Below are positions 1 through 7,631 of a stretch of DNA of 7,952 bases, in pieces. Source of the DNA: Alphaproteobacteria bacterium (GTDB lineage Bacteria; Pseudomonadota; Alphaproteobacteria; GCA-2731375). Under the pieces are notes generated by a model that did not search any database, was not told where the DNA came from, and saw nothing but the letters and a program-made list of their open reading frames with translations. The position numbers and the translations under genes were made by a program. Position 1 is the stretch's first letter. Every line of letters begins with the position of its first letter. The DNA is taken from positions 1 through 7,952 of the forward strand of contig JANQKO010000018.1 of the NCBI GenBank assembly GCA_028281075.1, given 5' to 3'.

Positions 1-416
1 ACGATCCAGTCGTTGGCCGCGTGATGGCGGTTCATGTTCTCGTTCTGCACCAGGCTGATGCTCTCGAGCCCGCCGGCCGCCATCACCGGCACGCCGTCGT
101 CGATCACGCGCTGGGCCGCCATGGCGATGGTCTGCAGGCCCGAGCTGCAGAACCGGTTGACCGTGGTGCCGCCGGTGGTCACCGGCATGCCGGCGCGGAT
201 CGCGCACTGCCGGGCGATGTTCCCGCCCGTGGCGCCCTCCGGATTGGCGACGCCCATGATCACGTCCTCGACCTCGTCCGGCGCCACGCCGGCGCGCTCG
301 ACGGCGTGCTTCAGCACATGGCCGCCCAGATCGGCGCCATGGGTGTTGTTGAAGGCGCCCCGATAGGCCTTGCCGATCGGCGTGCGGGCGGTCGAAACGA
401 TGACGGCGTCGGTCAT
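1..416 (-). CDS. Thiolase family protein (acetyl-CoA C-acyltransferase), N-terminal part
   Basis: Reading the minus strand from the ATG at 416-414 gives 138 residues before the gene runs off the left edge. The N-terminus MTDAVIVSTARTPIGKAYRG is typical of thiolases. The motif NRFCSSGLQ, with the presumed acyl-accepting cysteine at residue 90, and the following GGLESIS (consensus GGxESMS) support this. Family members either cleave 3-ketoacyl-CoA (beta-oxidation) or condense two acetyl-CoA. The His and second Cys of the active site would lie in the missing C-terminal two thirds, so degradative and biosynthetic types cannot be separated here. The start is supported by a strong GGAGGGA Shine-Dalgarno at 433-427, ten bases upstream. 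The gene is transcribed divergently from the TPR glycosyltransferase gene across a 114-base gap. Confidence 0.93.
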   Translation of the reverse strand, partial: MTDAVIVSTARTPIGKAYRGAFNNTHGADLGGHVLKHAVERAGVAPDEVEDVIMGVANPEGATGGNIARQCAIRAGMPVTTGGTTVNRFCSSGLQTIAMAAQRVIDDGVPVMAAGGLESISLVQNENMNRHHAANDWI

Positions 417-530
417 GATGTGCTCTTCCCTCCGGATGGTACGTTCCGGGCAATATAGCGACGCCCCGACGGCCAAACCAGACGGCATTTCAGACTCCGT
501 TAACCGTCGCTCACTACATCCTGTCGGGCC
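417..530 (-). promoter_or_regulatory. Divergent intergenic region with candidate thiolase promoter
   Basis: The 114 bases between the two divergent genes must hold the promoters of both. On the minus strand, TATATT at 457-452 matches the sigma-70 -10 consensus in five of six positions. It would start transcription about 30 bases before the thiolase ATG. No good -35 hexamer is seen at the expected spacing; the best nearby sequences are TGGTTT- or TTGGCC-like. The region is visibly richer in A+T than the genes around it. No convincing promoter or Shine-Dalgarno was seen for the plus-strand gene. The -10 call is inference from sequence only. Confidence 0.35.
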
Positions 531-2777
531 ATGTCGCTCTCCAACGCTCCGCGCGAGGCCGCTGCGCCGCAGGCCCTGAAAGCCGACGGCCTGGCCCGGC
601 TGCGGGCCGGCGACGCCGCCGGCGCCGAGGCCGTCCTGCGCCGCGCCGCCGACGCCCTGCCGGCCGATCCGGAACCGGCCTTCTATCTCGGCAACCTGCT
701 GCTGACGACCGGCCGGCCCGGCGAGGCGGCCGACTGGTTCCGCCGCGCGCTGGCGCGCGCGCCCGACGTGCGCGAGGTGCACAACAACCTGGCCGCCGCC
801 CTGCTGCAGGCCGGCGACGCCGGGGCCGCGGTCCTGGCGGCCGAACGCGGGCTTGCCGTCGATGATGGCTTCGCGCCGCTGCACAACACGCTGGGCAACG
901 CGCTTGCCGCGCTTGATCAGATGTTGCGGGCGGCGGCGCATTACGACCGCGCCTACGCCGCCGACCCCAGCCTGCTCTCGGCGGCCGTCAACCGCGCCAA
1001 CATCCTGCGCGACCTCGGCCGGCATGACGCGGCCATGGCCCTCTATGCCGAGGTCCTGGACCGCGATCCGACGCTGGCGGTGGCCCATCTCGGTCTCGGG
1101 CTGCTGCATCAGGCGGCCGGCGCCATGGACCTGGCCGAGGCCGCGCTGCGCCGTGCGCTGGCGGCGGCGCCCGGCGACGCCGCGGCCCTGAAGAACCTGG
1201 CGATCCTGCTGATCGGCGAGAGCCGGCAGCATCAGGCGCTGGCGCTGCTCAGGGACCTGACGACGCTGCATCCCGATCTCGCCAACGGCCACGCCGATCT
1301 CGGCCAGCTTCTGCAAACGCTGGGCCGGCATGACGAGGCCGTGGCGGCGTTCCGCCGCGCGCTGGCGGTCGATCCGGCGGACCGGTGCTGCCTGCCGTTC
1401 CTGATGCAGTCCCTGATGTACCAGTGCGACTGGAAAGCGCTGCCGGCGGTGATGTCCGACGTGCTGGCCGATATCCGCCACGGCCTGGCCGTCGGCGCCG
1501 TGACCACCGCGCCACCGTTCTGCCTGGCCGCGACGGACGCGCCGGGCGACCTGCGGCTGGCGCTGGCGCGCCACTATTCGGCGCGCTGTATCGCCGCCGT
1601 GGCGCCGCTGCGGGCGCGTTTCGCCCGGCCGCCGGCCCGGCCGCGCGGCGCCCGGCTCCGCGTCGGCTACGTCTCGCCGGACTTCCGGCGGCACAGCGTC
1701 GGCATCAGCTTCCGCGACCTGTTGGCCGCCCACGATCGGACGGGCTTCGAATGGCACGGCTATGCGCTGCGTGGCGACCTGGCGGACGAGATGACCGACG
1801 AGTTCGCCCGGCGGTTCGATGCCTTCACGCCGCTGGACGGGCTTGCCGCCGACGGCGCCGCCGGCCGCATCGCCGCCGACGGCATCGATGTGCTGATCGA
1901 TCTCGCCGGCCATACCCGGCATTCGGCGATCGAGATTTTCGCCCTGTCGCCGGCCCCGGTGCAGGCGCATTACCTCGGTTACGGCGCGACGCTGGGGGCC
2001 GACTGCATCCCCTATCTGATCACCGACCCGGCGCACACGCCGCCGGCCATGGCCGGTCACTGCAGCGAGCACCTGGTCTACCTGCCGGATACCTTCATGG
2101 CCGCGCCGCGGGCCGAGATCGCCGGGGAGACCTGGCGGCGCGCCGAATGCGGCCTGCCCGAGGACGGTGTCGTCCTCGCCTGCTTCAACGCCCACCACAA
2201 GTTCGACCCCGGCACCTTCGCCGTCTGGATGCGGCTGCTGGCGGCGGTCGACGGCAGCGTGCTCTGGTGCCGGTCCGGGACCGACCGGGCGACGGAGAAC
2301 CTGCGCCGCGCGGCCGCCGATGCCGGCATCGATCCGGCGCGGCTGGTGTTCGCCGCGCACCTGCCGCACGCCCGGCACCTGGCGCGGCACCGGCTGGCGG
2401 ACCTGGCGCTGGACACGCGCCATCACGCCGGCGGCGTGACGACGCTCGACGCGCTCTGGGCCGGCGTGCCGGTGCTGACCATGGCCGGAACGACGCAGCC
2501 GTCGCGCACCGGCGCCTCGATCCTGACGGCGGCCGGCCTGCCGGGACTGATTACCGGCTCTCTGGCGGATTACGAGGCCGAAGCGCGCCGCCTGGCATCT
2601 GATCCCGAGACGCTGGCGTCGCTGCGGCGGCGATTGCGGGCCACGCGCGACACCTGCGCCCTGTTCGACCAGCCGCGGCTGGCCCGGCATCTGGAATCGG
2701 CGTATATGACCATGTGGCGGCGGCACGCCGACGGACGGCCGCCCGCGAGTTTCCACGTCCCGCCGCTGCCGCGCTGA
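531..2777 (+). CDS. TPR-repeat protein with OGT/SPINDLY-type glycosyltransferase domain (GT41-like)
   Basis: A 748-residue probably cytoplasmic protein; no signal peptide or membrane segment is seen. Residues about 18-290 form eight consecutive 34-residue TPR units, for example FYLGNLLLTTGRPGEAADWF and ADLGQLLQTLGRHDEAVAAF, which in this family hold the protein substrate. A linker leads to the catalytic half. GYVSPDFRRHSVG at about 379-391 carries the conserved His of the first Rossmann lobe. FNAHHKFDPG at about 552-561 carries Lys557, equivalent to the nucleotide-sugar-phosphate-binding Lys of human OGT. DTRHHAGGVTTLDALWAGVP begins at about 628 and is the UDP/GDP-binding loop. The family moves GlcNAc (OGT) or fucose (plant SPY) onto Ser/Thr of proteins; donor and target are unknown here. 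The loop lacks the GHTT histidine of OGT. No flagellar or polysaccharide genes lie beside it. The ATG at 531 is the first good start but has no clear Shine-Dalgarno. Confidence 0.9.
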   Translation: MSLSNAPREAAAPQALKADGLARLRAGDAAGAEAVLRRAADALPADPEPAFYLGNLLLTTGRPGEAADWFRRALARAPDVREVHNNLAAALLQAGDAGAAVLAAERGLAVDDGFAPLHNTLGNALAALDQMLRAAAHYDRAYAADPSLLSAAVNRANILRDLGRHDAAMALYAEVLDRDPTLAVAHLGLGLLHQAAGAMDLAEAALRRALAAAPGDAAALKNLAILLIGESRQHQALALLRDLTTLHPDLANGHADLGQLLQTLGRHDEAVAAFRRALAVDPADRCCLPFLMQSLMYQCDWKALPAVMSDVLADIRHGLAVGAVTTAPPFCLAATDAPGDLRLALARHYSARCIAAVAPLRARFARPPARPRGARLRVGYVSPDFRRHSVGISFRDLLAAHDRTGFEWHGYALRGDLADEMTDEFARRFDAFTPLDGLAADGAAGRIAADGIDVLIDLAGHTRHSAIEIFALSPAPVQAHYLGYGATLGADCIPYLITDPAHTPPAMAGHCSEHLVYLPDTFMAAPRAEIAGETWRRAECGLPEDGVVLACFNAHHKFDPGTFAVWMRLLAAVDGSVLWCRSGTDRATENLRRAAADAGIDPARLVFAAHLPHARHLARHRLADLALDTRHHAGGVTTLDALWAGVPVLTMAGTTQPSRTGASILTAAGLPGLITGSLADYEAEARRLASDPETLASLRRRLRATRDTCALFDQPRLARHLESAYMTMWRRHADGRPPASFHVPPLPR

Positions 2778-2819
2778 CCGGCGGCGGCGGAAGCATGTCC
2801 CGGACCGAACCGGGTGCGC

Positions 2820-2825
2820 GGAGGA
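2820..2825 (+). promoter_or_regulatory. Ribosome binding site that sets the RraA-family start
   Basis: GGAGGA lies six bases before the ATG at 2832. It lies downstream of the GTG at 2814 in the same frame, so it can serve the ATG but not the GTG. This fixes the start at 2832. Confidence 0.8.
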
Positions 2826-2831
2826 ATCGAC

Positions 2832-3476
2832 ATGGACCTGACCAGCCGGCTCGAAAGGCTCTACGCCAGTGCCGTTTACGACGCCCTGCGCGCCAGGGGA
2901 CACGACAATTGCGTCCTGCCGCCGGAGATCCGCGCGCTCGACCCGCGGCACAAGCTCGCCGGCCGCGTCCATACCATCGACGGGCGCTACGCGGACGGCC
3001 AGGACCCGGACGAAACCCTGCTGGCCTGGGCGACCGTGCTGTCGCGGGCGCCGGCCGACCGGGTGCTGATCTGCCAGCCCAACAACGACGTCGTCGCGCT
3101 GATGGGCGAGCTCTCGGCCGAGACGCTGAAATACAAGGGCGTGCGCGGCTATATCGCCGACGGCGGCTGCCGCGACGTGCACCGCCTGCTGCAACTGGAT
3201 TTTCCCGTGTTCGCCAGGTTCAACACGCCGAAGGACATCGTCGGCCGCTGGACGGCCGCCAGCATGGGCGAGCCGATCGAGATCGGCGGCGTCACCATCC
3301 GTTCCGGCGACTATGTGCTGGCCGACATCGACGGCGTCGTCATCGTTCCCGAAGCGCTGGCGGAGGACGTCGTGGCCGAGACCGAGGCGGTGGCGGCGAC
3401 CGAGAACCAGATGCGCGACGCGATCCTGAGCGGCGTCGACCCGGTCGACGCGCTGAACACCTACGGCAAGTTTTGA
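2832..3476 (+). CDS. RraA family protein (HMG aldolase / oxaloacetate decarboxylase-like)
   Basis: A 214-residue protein of the RraA/'dimethylmenaquinone methyltransferase-like' fold, close to the usual 200-230 residues. Diagnostic parts are MGELSAETLKYKGVRGYI (Gly92-Glu93-Leu94), the DGGCRD metal/substrate motif with Arg114 and Asp115, and the C-terminal SGDYVLADIDGVVIVP strand. Members that keep the Arg-Asp pair are usually divalent-metal class II pyruvate aldolases (4-hydroxy-4-methyl-2-oxoglutarate or 4-carboxy-4-hydroxy-2-oxoadipate) or oxaloacetate decarboxylases. Members lacking them are RNase E regulators. The pair is present here, so an enzyme is more likely than an RNase E inhibitor, but the substrate is not known. 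Methyltransferase names often given to this family are misleading. The gene starts 54 bases after the glycosyltransferase stop, so it may be co-transcribed. No aromatic-degradation genes are adjacent. Confidence 0.87.
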   Translation: MDLTSRLERLYASAVYDALRARGHDNCVLPPEIRALDPRHKLAGRVHTIDGRYADGQDPDETLLAWATVLSRAPADRVLICQPNNDVVALMGELSAETLKYKGVRGYIADGGCRDVHRLLQLDFPVFARFNTPKDIVGRWTAASMGEPIEIGGVTIRSGDYVLADIDGVVIVPEALAEDVVAETEAVAATENQMRDAILSGVDPVDALNTYGKF

Positions 3477-3553
3477 CGCAACCGAAACGCATCGCCCCGG
3501 CGCCGGCCCCGGCGCAGATCAGCCGCCCCCCGCGTTTGCGCGGCCCGCGCGCC

Positions 3554-4324
3554 ATGGGCCGGGTGAACTGGCTCGGCGTCTGGACGCTCTACGCCAAGGA
3601 GGTGCAGCGCTTCCTGAAAGTCGGCGTGCAGTCGATTCTGGCGCCGGTCAGCACGACGCTGCTGTTCCTGGCCATCTTCACGCTCGCCTTCGGCGACCGG
3701 TTCGCCGGTATCGCCGGGGTGCCGTTCGACCGGTTCCTGGCCCCCGGCCTGATCATGATGGCGGTGGTGCAGAACAGCTTCGCCAACACCTCGTCGTCGA
3801 TCCTGATCTCGAAGATCCAGGGCAACATCGTCGACCTGCTGATGCCGCCGCTCAGCGCCGCCGAACTGGCGCTGTGCTACGCGCTCTCGGGCATGACGCG
3901 GGGTATCCTGGTGGCTTTCGCCGTCGCCGCCGGCATGGCGCCGTTCGTCGAGCTGTCGCTGCACGCGCTCTGGCCGGTCCTGTTCTTCGCCGCGGCCGCC
4001 TCGCTGCTGATGTCGCTGCTGGGGATCATCGCCGGGATCTGGGCCGACAAGTTCGACCATATGGCGGCGATCACCAACTTCGTCATCACGCCGCTGGCCT
4101 TCCTGTCCGGCACCTTCTACTCCGTCGAGCGCCTGCCCGGCATCTGGTACACGATCAGCCACGCCAACCCATTCTTCTACATGATCGACGGCTTCCGCTA
4201 CGGCGTCATCGGGCATGCCGACGGCTCGCTCGCCGTCGGCGCCGCCATGCTGCTGGCCTTGATCGTGGCCTTGTGGGTCGCCAGCCTGGAGTTGCTGAAA
4301 CGCGGCTGGAAGCTGAAGGCCTGA
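3554..4324 (+). CDS. ABC-2 type transporter permease
   Basis: From the ATG at 3554 the protein has 256 residues, typical of the DrrB/NodJ/YadH permease family. A cytoplasmic amphipathic N-terminus (NWLGVWTLYAKEVQRFLKV) is followed by about six membrane segments near residues 27-47, 60-85, 102-126, 132-160, 165-186 and 224-248. The ABC-2 signature TPLAFLSGTFYSVERLP leads into NPFFYMIDGFRYG. Such permeases pair with a separate ATPase to export drugs, polysaccharides or lipids across the inner membrane. The expected ATPase gene is absent from both sides in this window. The start is uncertain. A TTG at 3473 overlaps the preceding stop as TTGA and would add 27 Pro/Arg-rich residues with translational coupling; a GTG at 3562 is also possible. 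No start has a good Shine-Dalgarno. Confidence 0.87.
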   Translation: MGRVNWLGVWTLYAKEVQRFLKVGVQSILAPVSTTLLFLAIFTLAFGDRFAGIAGVPFDRFLAPGLIMMAVVQNSFANTSSSILISKIQGNIVDLLMPPLSAAELALCYALSGMTRGILVAFAVAAGMAPFVELSLHALWPVLFFAAAASLLMSLLGIIAGIWADKFDHMAAITNFVITPLAFLSGTFYSVERLPGIWYTISHANPFFYMIDGFRYGVIGHADGSLAVGAAMLLALIVALWVASLELLKRGWKLKA

Positions 4325-4343
4325 CGCGGCGCGGCGTTGGCGA

Positions 4344-4372
4344 TTGACAATGGCCGCCCCGCGGCCGATAGT
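4344..4372 (+). promoter_or_regulatory. Near-consensus sigma-70 promoter for argD-argF(-hslO)
   Basis: A perfect -35 hexamer TTGACA (4344-4349) is followed by exactly 17 bases and then GATAGT (4367-4372), four of six matches to the -10 consensus. A run of seven T follows. Transcription would begin near 4379-4380, leaving a leader of about 55 bases before the argD GTG. This is the best promoter in the window. The in-frame TTG that could start a longer argD product is part of the -35 box, which argues against the longer protein. Confidence 0.65.
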
Positions 4373-4386
4373 TTTTTTCATAACCG

Positions 4387-4404
4387 ATGATCGAGCGGCG
4401 CTAA
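4387..4404 (+). CDS. Possible arginine leader peptide MIERR
   Basis: ATG ATC GAG CGG CGC TAA reads Met-Ile-Glu-Arg-Arg-stop. It begins only 7-9 bases after the predicted transcription start, and its two adjacent Arg codons (4396-4401) fall inside the left arm of the downstream hairpin. Position and content suit a control peptide that senses charged tRNA-Arg in front of an arginine synthesis gene. Weak points are the very short length, the lack of a Shine-Dalgarno (it would need near-leaderless initiation), and the high frequency of Arg codons in GC-rich DNA. Treat it as a hypothesis. Confidence 0.3.
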   Translation: MIERR

Positions 4405-4423
4405 AGGCGCCGCGTTTTATTTT
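4395..4423 (+). terminator. Intrinsic terminator/attenuator hairpin in the argD leader
   Basis: Arms GCGGCGC (4395-4401) and GCGCCGC (4407-4413) pair perfectly as seven G-C pairs around a TAAAG loop. They are followed by GTTTTATTTT (4414-4423), a U-rich tail on the plus strand only. This is a standard factor-independent terminator shape. It sits after the argD promoter and immediately before the argD Shine-Dalgarno. It could therefore end read-through from the upstream permease operon and also attenuate argD transcription. A ribosome stalled on the Arg codons at 4396-4401 would cover the left arm and prevent folding. Confidence 0.6.
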
Positions 4424-4427
4424 GGAG
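4424..4427 (+). promoter_or_regulatory. Ribosome binding site that sets the argD start
   Basis: GGAG lies six bases before the GTG at 4434, directly after the U-rich tail of the leader hairpin. It supports the GTG as the argD start rather than the in-frame ATG at 4350, which lies between the promoter hexamers. Confidence 0.7.
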
Positions 4428-4433
4428 CGGGGC

Positions 4434-5602
4434 GTGACCTCAGCGATTCTGCCGACCTATGCTCGGGGCGAGATTTCCTTCGAGCGGGGCGAGGGACCCT
4501 ATCTCTTCGACGCCGCCGGGACGCGCTACCTGGATTTCGGCAGCGGCATCGCCGTCGCCTGTCTCGGGCACGGCCATCCGCATCTGGCCGACGCCATCGC
4601 CCGGCAGGCACGGACCCTGATGCACGTCTCCAACCTCTACACGATCCCGGGGCAGGAGCGGCTGGCCGAACGGCTGACGGCGAACAGCTTCGCCGACTTC
4701 GTGTTCTTCTGCAATTCCGGCGCCGAGGCCAACGAGGCGCTGATCAAGTCGGCCCGCCGCTATCATTTCGCCCATGGCCGGCCCGAGCGCTACCGCATCA
4801 TCACTTTCGAGAACGCCTTCCATGGCCGCACGCTGGCGACCATCGCCGCGACGGGCCAGCAGAAGGTGCTGGAAGGCTTCGGACCCAAGGTCGAGGGCTT
4901 CGATCACGTGCCGGTCGGCGATATCGACGCGGTGCGCGCCGCCATCACGGACGAGACCGCGGCCGTCCTGATCGAGCCGGTGCAGGGCGAGGGCGGCATC
5001 ATCGTGGTGCCGGACGAATTCCTGCGCGAGTTGCGGGCGCTTTGCGACCAGCACGGCCTGCTGTTGTGCATGGACGAGGTACAGAGCGGCATCGGGCGCA
5101 CCGGCCGGTTCCTGGCGCATGAATGGAGCGGTGTCCGGCCCGACATCGTCAGCCTGGGCAAGGGCATCGGCGGCGGCTTCCCGCTCGGTGCCTGCCTTTT
5201 GACCGAGGCGGCGGCGGTCGGCATGGTGGCCGGCACGCACGGCTCGACCTATGGCGGCAATCCGCTGGCCATGGCCGCCGGCAACGCGGTGCTGGACGTG
5301 GTCCTGGCCGACGGCTTTCTCGATCACGTGACGATGATGGCCGACCGCCTGCGCGACGGCCTGGAGGCCCAGCGCCAGCGCAACGTGACCATCGTCGAGG
5401 AGATCCGCGGCCGTGGCCTGATGCTGGGCTTCAAGTCGCGCGTGACCAACGCCGACGTCACCGCGGCCCTGCGCGACAAGGGCCTGCTGGCCATTCCGGC
5501 CGGCGACAACGTCGTGCGTCTGTTGCCGCCGCTGACCGTCGAGGACGAACATGTCGACGCGGCGCTCGACATCATCGAACAGGTGGGCGGGGAGTTGTCG
5601 AC

Positions 5603-5606
<4 letters not shown>
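4434..5606 (+). CDS. argD: Acetylornithine aminotransferase (class III, PLP-dependent)
   Basis: A 390-residue protein, the usual ArgD length. It moves an amino group from glutamate to N-acetylglutamate semialdehyde to make N-acetylornithine in cytoplasmic arginine synthesis; ArgD enzymes often also serve as N-succinyl-diaminopimelate aminotransferase in lysine synthesis. The N-terminus VTSAILPTYARGEISFERGEGPYLFD is typical of ArgD. Visible class III motifs are CNSGAEANE (93-101, PLP phosphate), ENAFHGRT (126-133, ring-stacking region), MDEVQSGIGRTG (from 213, Asp214 to the pyridine nitrogen) and SLGKGIGGGFPLGA, with the Schiff-base Lys243. The GTG start is chosen for its Shine-Dalgarno, the family N-terminus and the promoter upstream. 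A longer in-frame reading from 4344 or 4350 would begin inside the promoter. The stop overlaps the argF start (ATGA), indicating an operon and coupled translation. Other class III transaminases cannot be fully excluded, but the argF neighbour makes ArgD very likely. Confidence 0.95.
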
Positions 5607-6529
<923 letters not shown>

Positions 6530-6580
6530 CCGGCCGACGGCGTGGGAGCGGCGGGCCGCCGGCGACATTCGGTACCCGGC

Positions 6581-7516
6581 ATGACGGATGACGATCTGAT
6601 CCGGCCGTTTCAGATCGAAGGCGGTGGCCTGCGCGGCCGGCTGGTGCGGCTCGGGCCGACCGCCGACGAGATCATCCGCCGGCACGGCTATCCGCCGGTT
6701 CTGTCGGCGCTGCTGGGCGAGGCGCTGGCGCTGACCGCGCTGCTCGCCGGCGCCCTGAAGTTCGACGGCGCCTTCTCGCTGCAGGCCCGCGGCGACGGGC
6801 CGGTATCGATGCTGCTGGCCGATTACTTCTCGCCGGGCCGCATGCGCGGCTATTTGAGCTACGACGCCGACCGCGTGGCCGCGCTGGACGGGCACGGGCC
6901 GGGCGGCGTCACCGTGCCGCGTCTGCTGGGCGGCGGCTATCTCGCCTTCACGGTCGACCAGGGCGACGACACCGAGCGCTACCAGGGCATCGTCGGCATG
7001 GAAGGAGCGACGCTGGCCGACTGCGCGCACCATTATTTCCGCGAGTCCGAGCAGATCGATTCCGCCATCCGCCTGGCCGCGGCGCCCGATCCGGGCGGCG
7101 CCTGGCGCGCCGGCGGCGTGATGATCCAGCGCCTGCCGGACGGGGATCCGGCGCTGCTGGCGCGCGGCGCCGAGGCCCGGCCGGAAGACACCGAGGATGA
7201 CTGGCGCCGCGCCGTCACGCTGCTGGCGACGGCACGCTCGGACGAGCTGCTGTCATCCGACATCACCGCCGATCAATTGCTCTATCGGCTTTACCACGAG
7301 GATGGCGTGCGCGTGTTCGACCCGGTGCCGTTGCGTTTCGGCTGCACCTGCTCGCGCCAGCGCGCCGACCGGGTATTGCGCTCGCTCTCGGACGCGGCGC
7401 TGGAAGACCTGATCGTCGACGGCCGCCTGGACGTGACCTGCGAGTTCTGCAACGCGTTCTACGAATTCCGGCCCGACGACTATCTTTCGCGGTCGGCCAC
7501 AAGGGCCGAGACTTGA
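6581..7516 (+). CDS. hslO: Hsp33 redox-regulated molecular chaperone
   Basis: A 311-residue cytoplasmic chaperone that binds unfolding proteins during oxidative and heat stress. The N-terminus LIRPFQIEGGGLRGRLVRLG and the segment GALKFDGAFSLQARGDGPVSMLLADY match the Hsp33 core. The C-terminal zinc/redox switch is complete: Cys255-Thr-Cys257, 29 residues, then Cys287-Glu-Phe-Cys290 (CxC...CxxC). These cysteines hold zinc when reduced and form disulfides on activation. The ATG at 6581 fits the family N-terminus; a GTG at 6542 would add 13 atypical residues. The gap from argF is 51 bases with no terminator seen, so hslO probably shares the argD promoter. An argF-hslO order is familiar in alphaproteobacteria. 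Its stop codon lies inside the left end of a long palindrome. Confidence 0.95.
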   Translation: MTDDDLIRPFQIEGGGLRGRLVRLGPTADEIIRRHGYPPVLSALLGEALALTALLAGALKFDGAFSLQARGDGPVSMLLADYFSPGRMRGYLSYDADRVAALDGHGPGGVTVPRLLGGGYLAFTVDQGDDTERYQGIVGMEGATLADCAHHYFRESEQIDSAIRLAAAPDPGGAWRAGGVMIQRLPDGDPALLARGAEARPEDTEDDWRRAVTLLATARSDELLSSDITADQLLYRLYHEDGVRVFDPVPLRFGCTCSRQRADRVLRSLSDAALEDLIVDGRLDVTCEFCNAFYEFRPDDYLSRSATRAET

Positions 7517-7593
7517 CCCATCCCGCTCCCCCACCCGACCACCCATCAAGCATACTTCCGTGGGTGGTCGGCTGGGGGAGCGGGATGGGTCAA
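7513..7593. repeat. Long palindrome (33-base arms) at the hslO 3' end
   Basis: Bases 7513-7545 are the reverse complement of 7561-7593 with one mismatch (7534 against 7572), around a 15-base loop (7546-7560). Both outer ends read TTGACC/GGTCAA, and the pairing can extend a few bases with one bulge (AGAC/GTCT). The left arm contains the hslO stop TGA. No T-run follows on either strand, so it is not a typical intrinsic terminator. It may act as an mRNA 3'-end stabiliser, a Rho-related structure, or a dispersed REP/BIME-like palindromic element. Only one copy lies in this window, so dispersal cannot be judged. Confidence 0.8.
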
Positions 7594-7631
7594 GGTCTGG
7601 TGGAATGGGCAACAATAGTGGGGCAGGACAG

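Noticed and set aside
1385..2602. A 405-codon plus-strand frame inside the glycosyltransferase gene
   Set aside because: Arg/Ala/Gly/Pro-rich shadow of the GT41-like catalytic domain; no motifs and no ribosome binding site.
2799..2814. Small inverted repeat CCCGG/CCGGG between the glycosyltransferase and RraA-like genes
   Set aside because: Only five base pairs with a six-base loop and no T-run; expected by chance in such GC-rich DNA.
2814..2831. GTG 2814 as the start of the RraA-like protein
   Set aside because: The strong GGAGGA at 2820-2825 lies after this GTG and is correctly spaced for ATG 2832.
3461..4381. A 306-codon minus-strand reading frame opposite the permease
   Set aside because: Gln/Arg/Asp/His-rich low-complexity translation without family motifs; it mirrors the permease gene, whose hydrophobic coding is clear. 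A GC-rich shadow frame.
7513..7593. Palindrome read as a Rho-independent terminator of hslO
   Set aside because: No U-tract follows the hairpin on either strand, and the stem is far longer than usual. Kept as a repeat instead.
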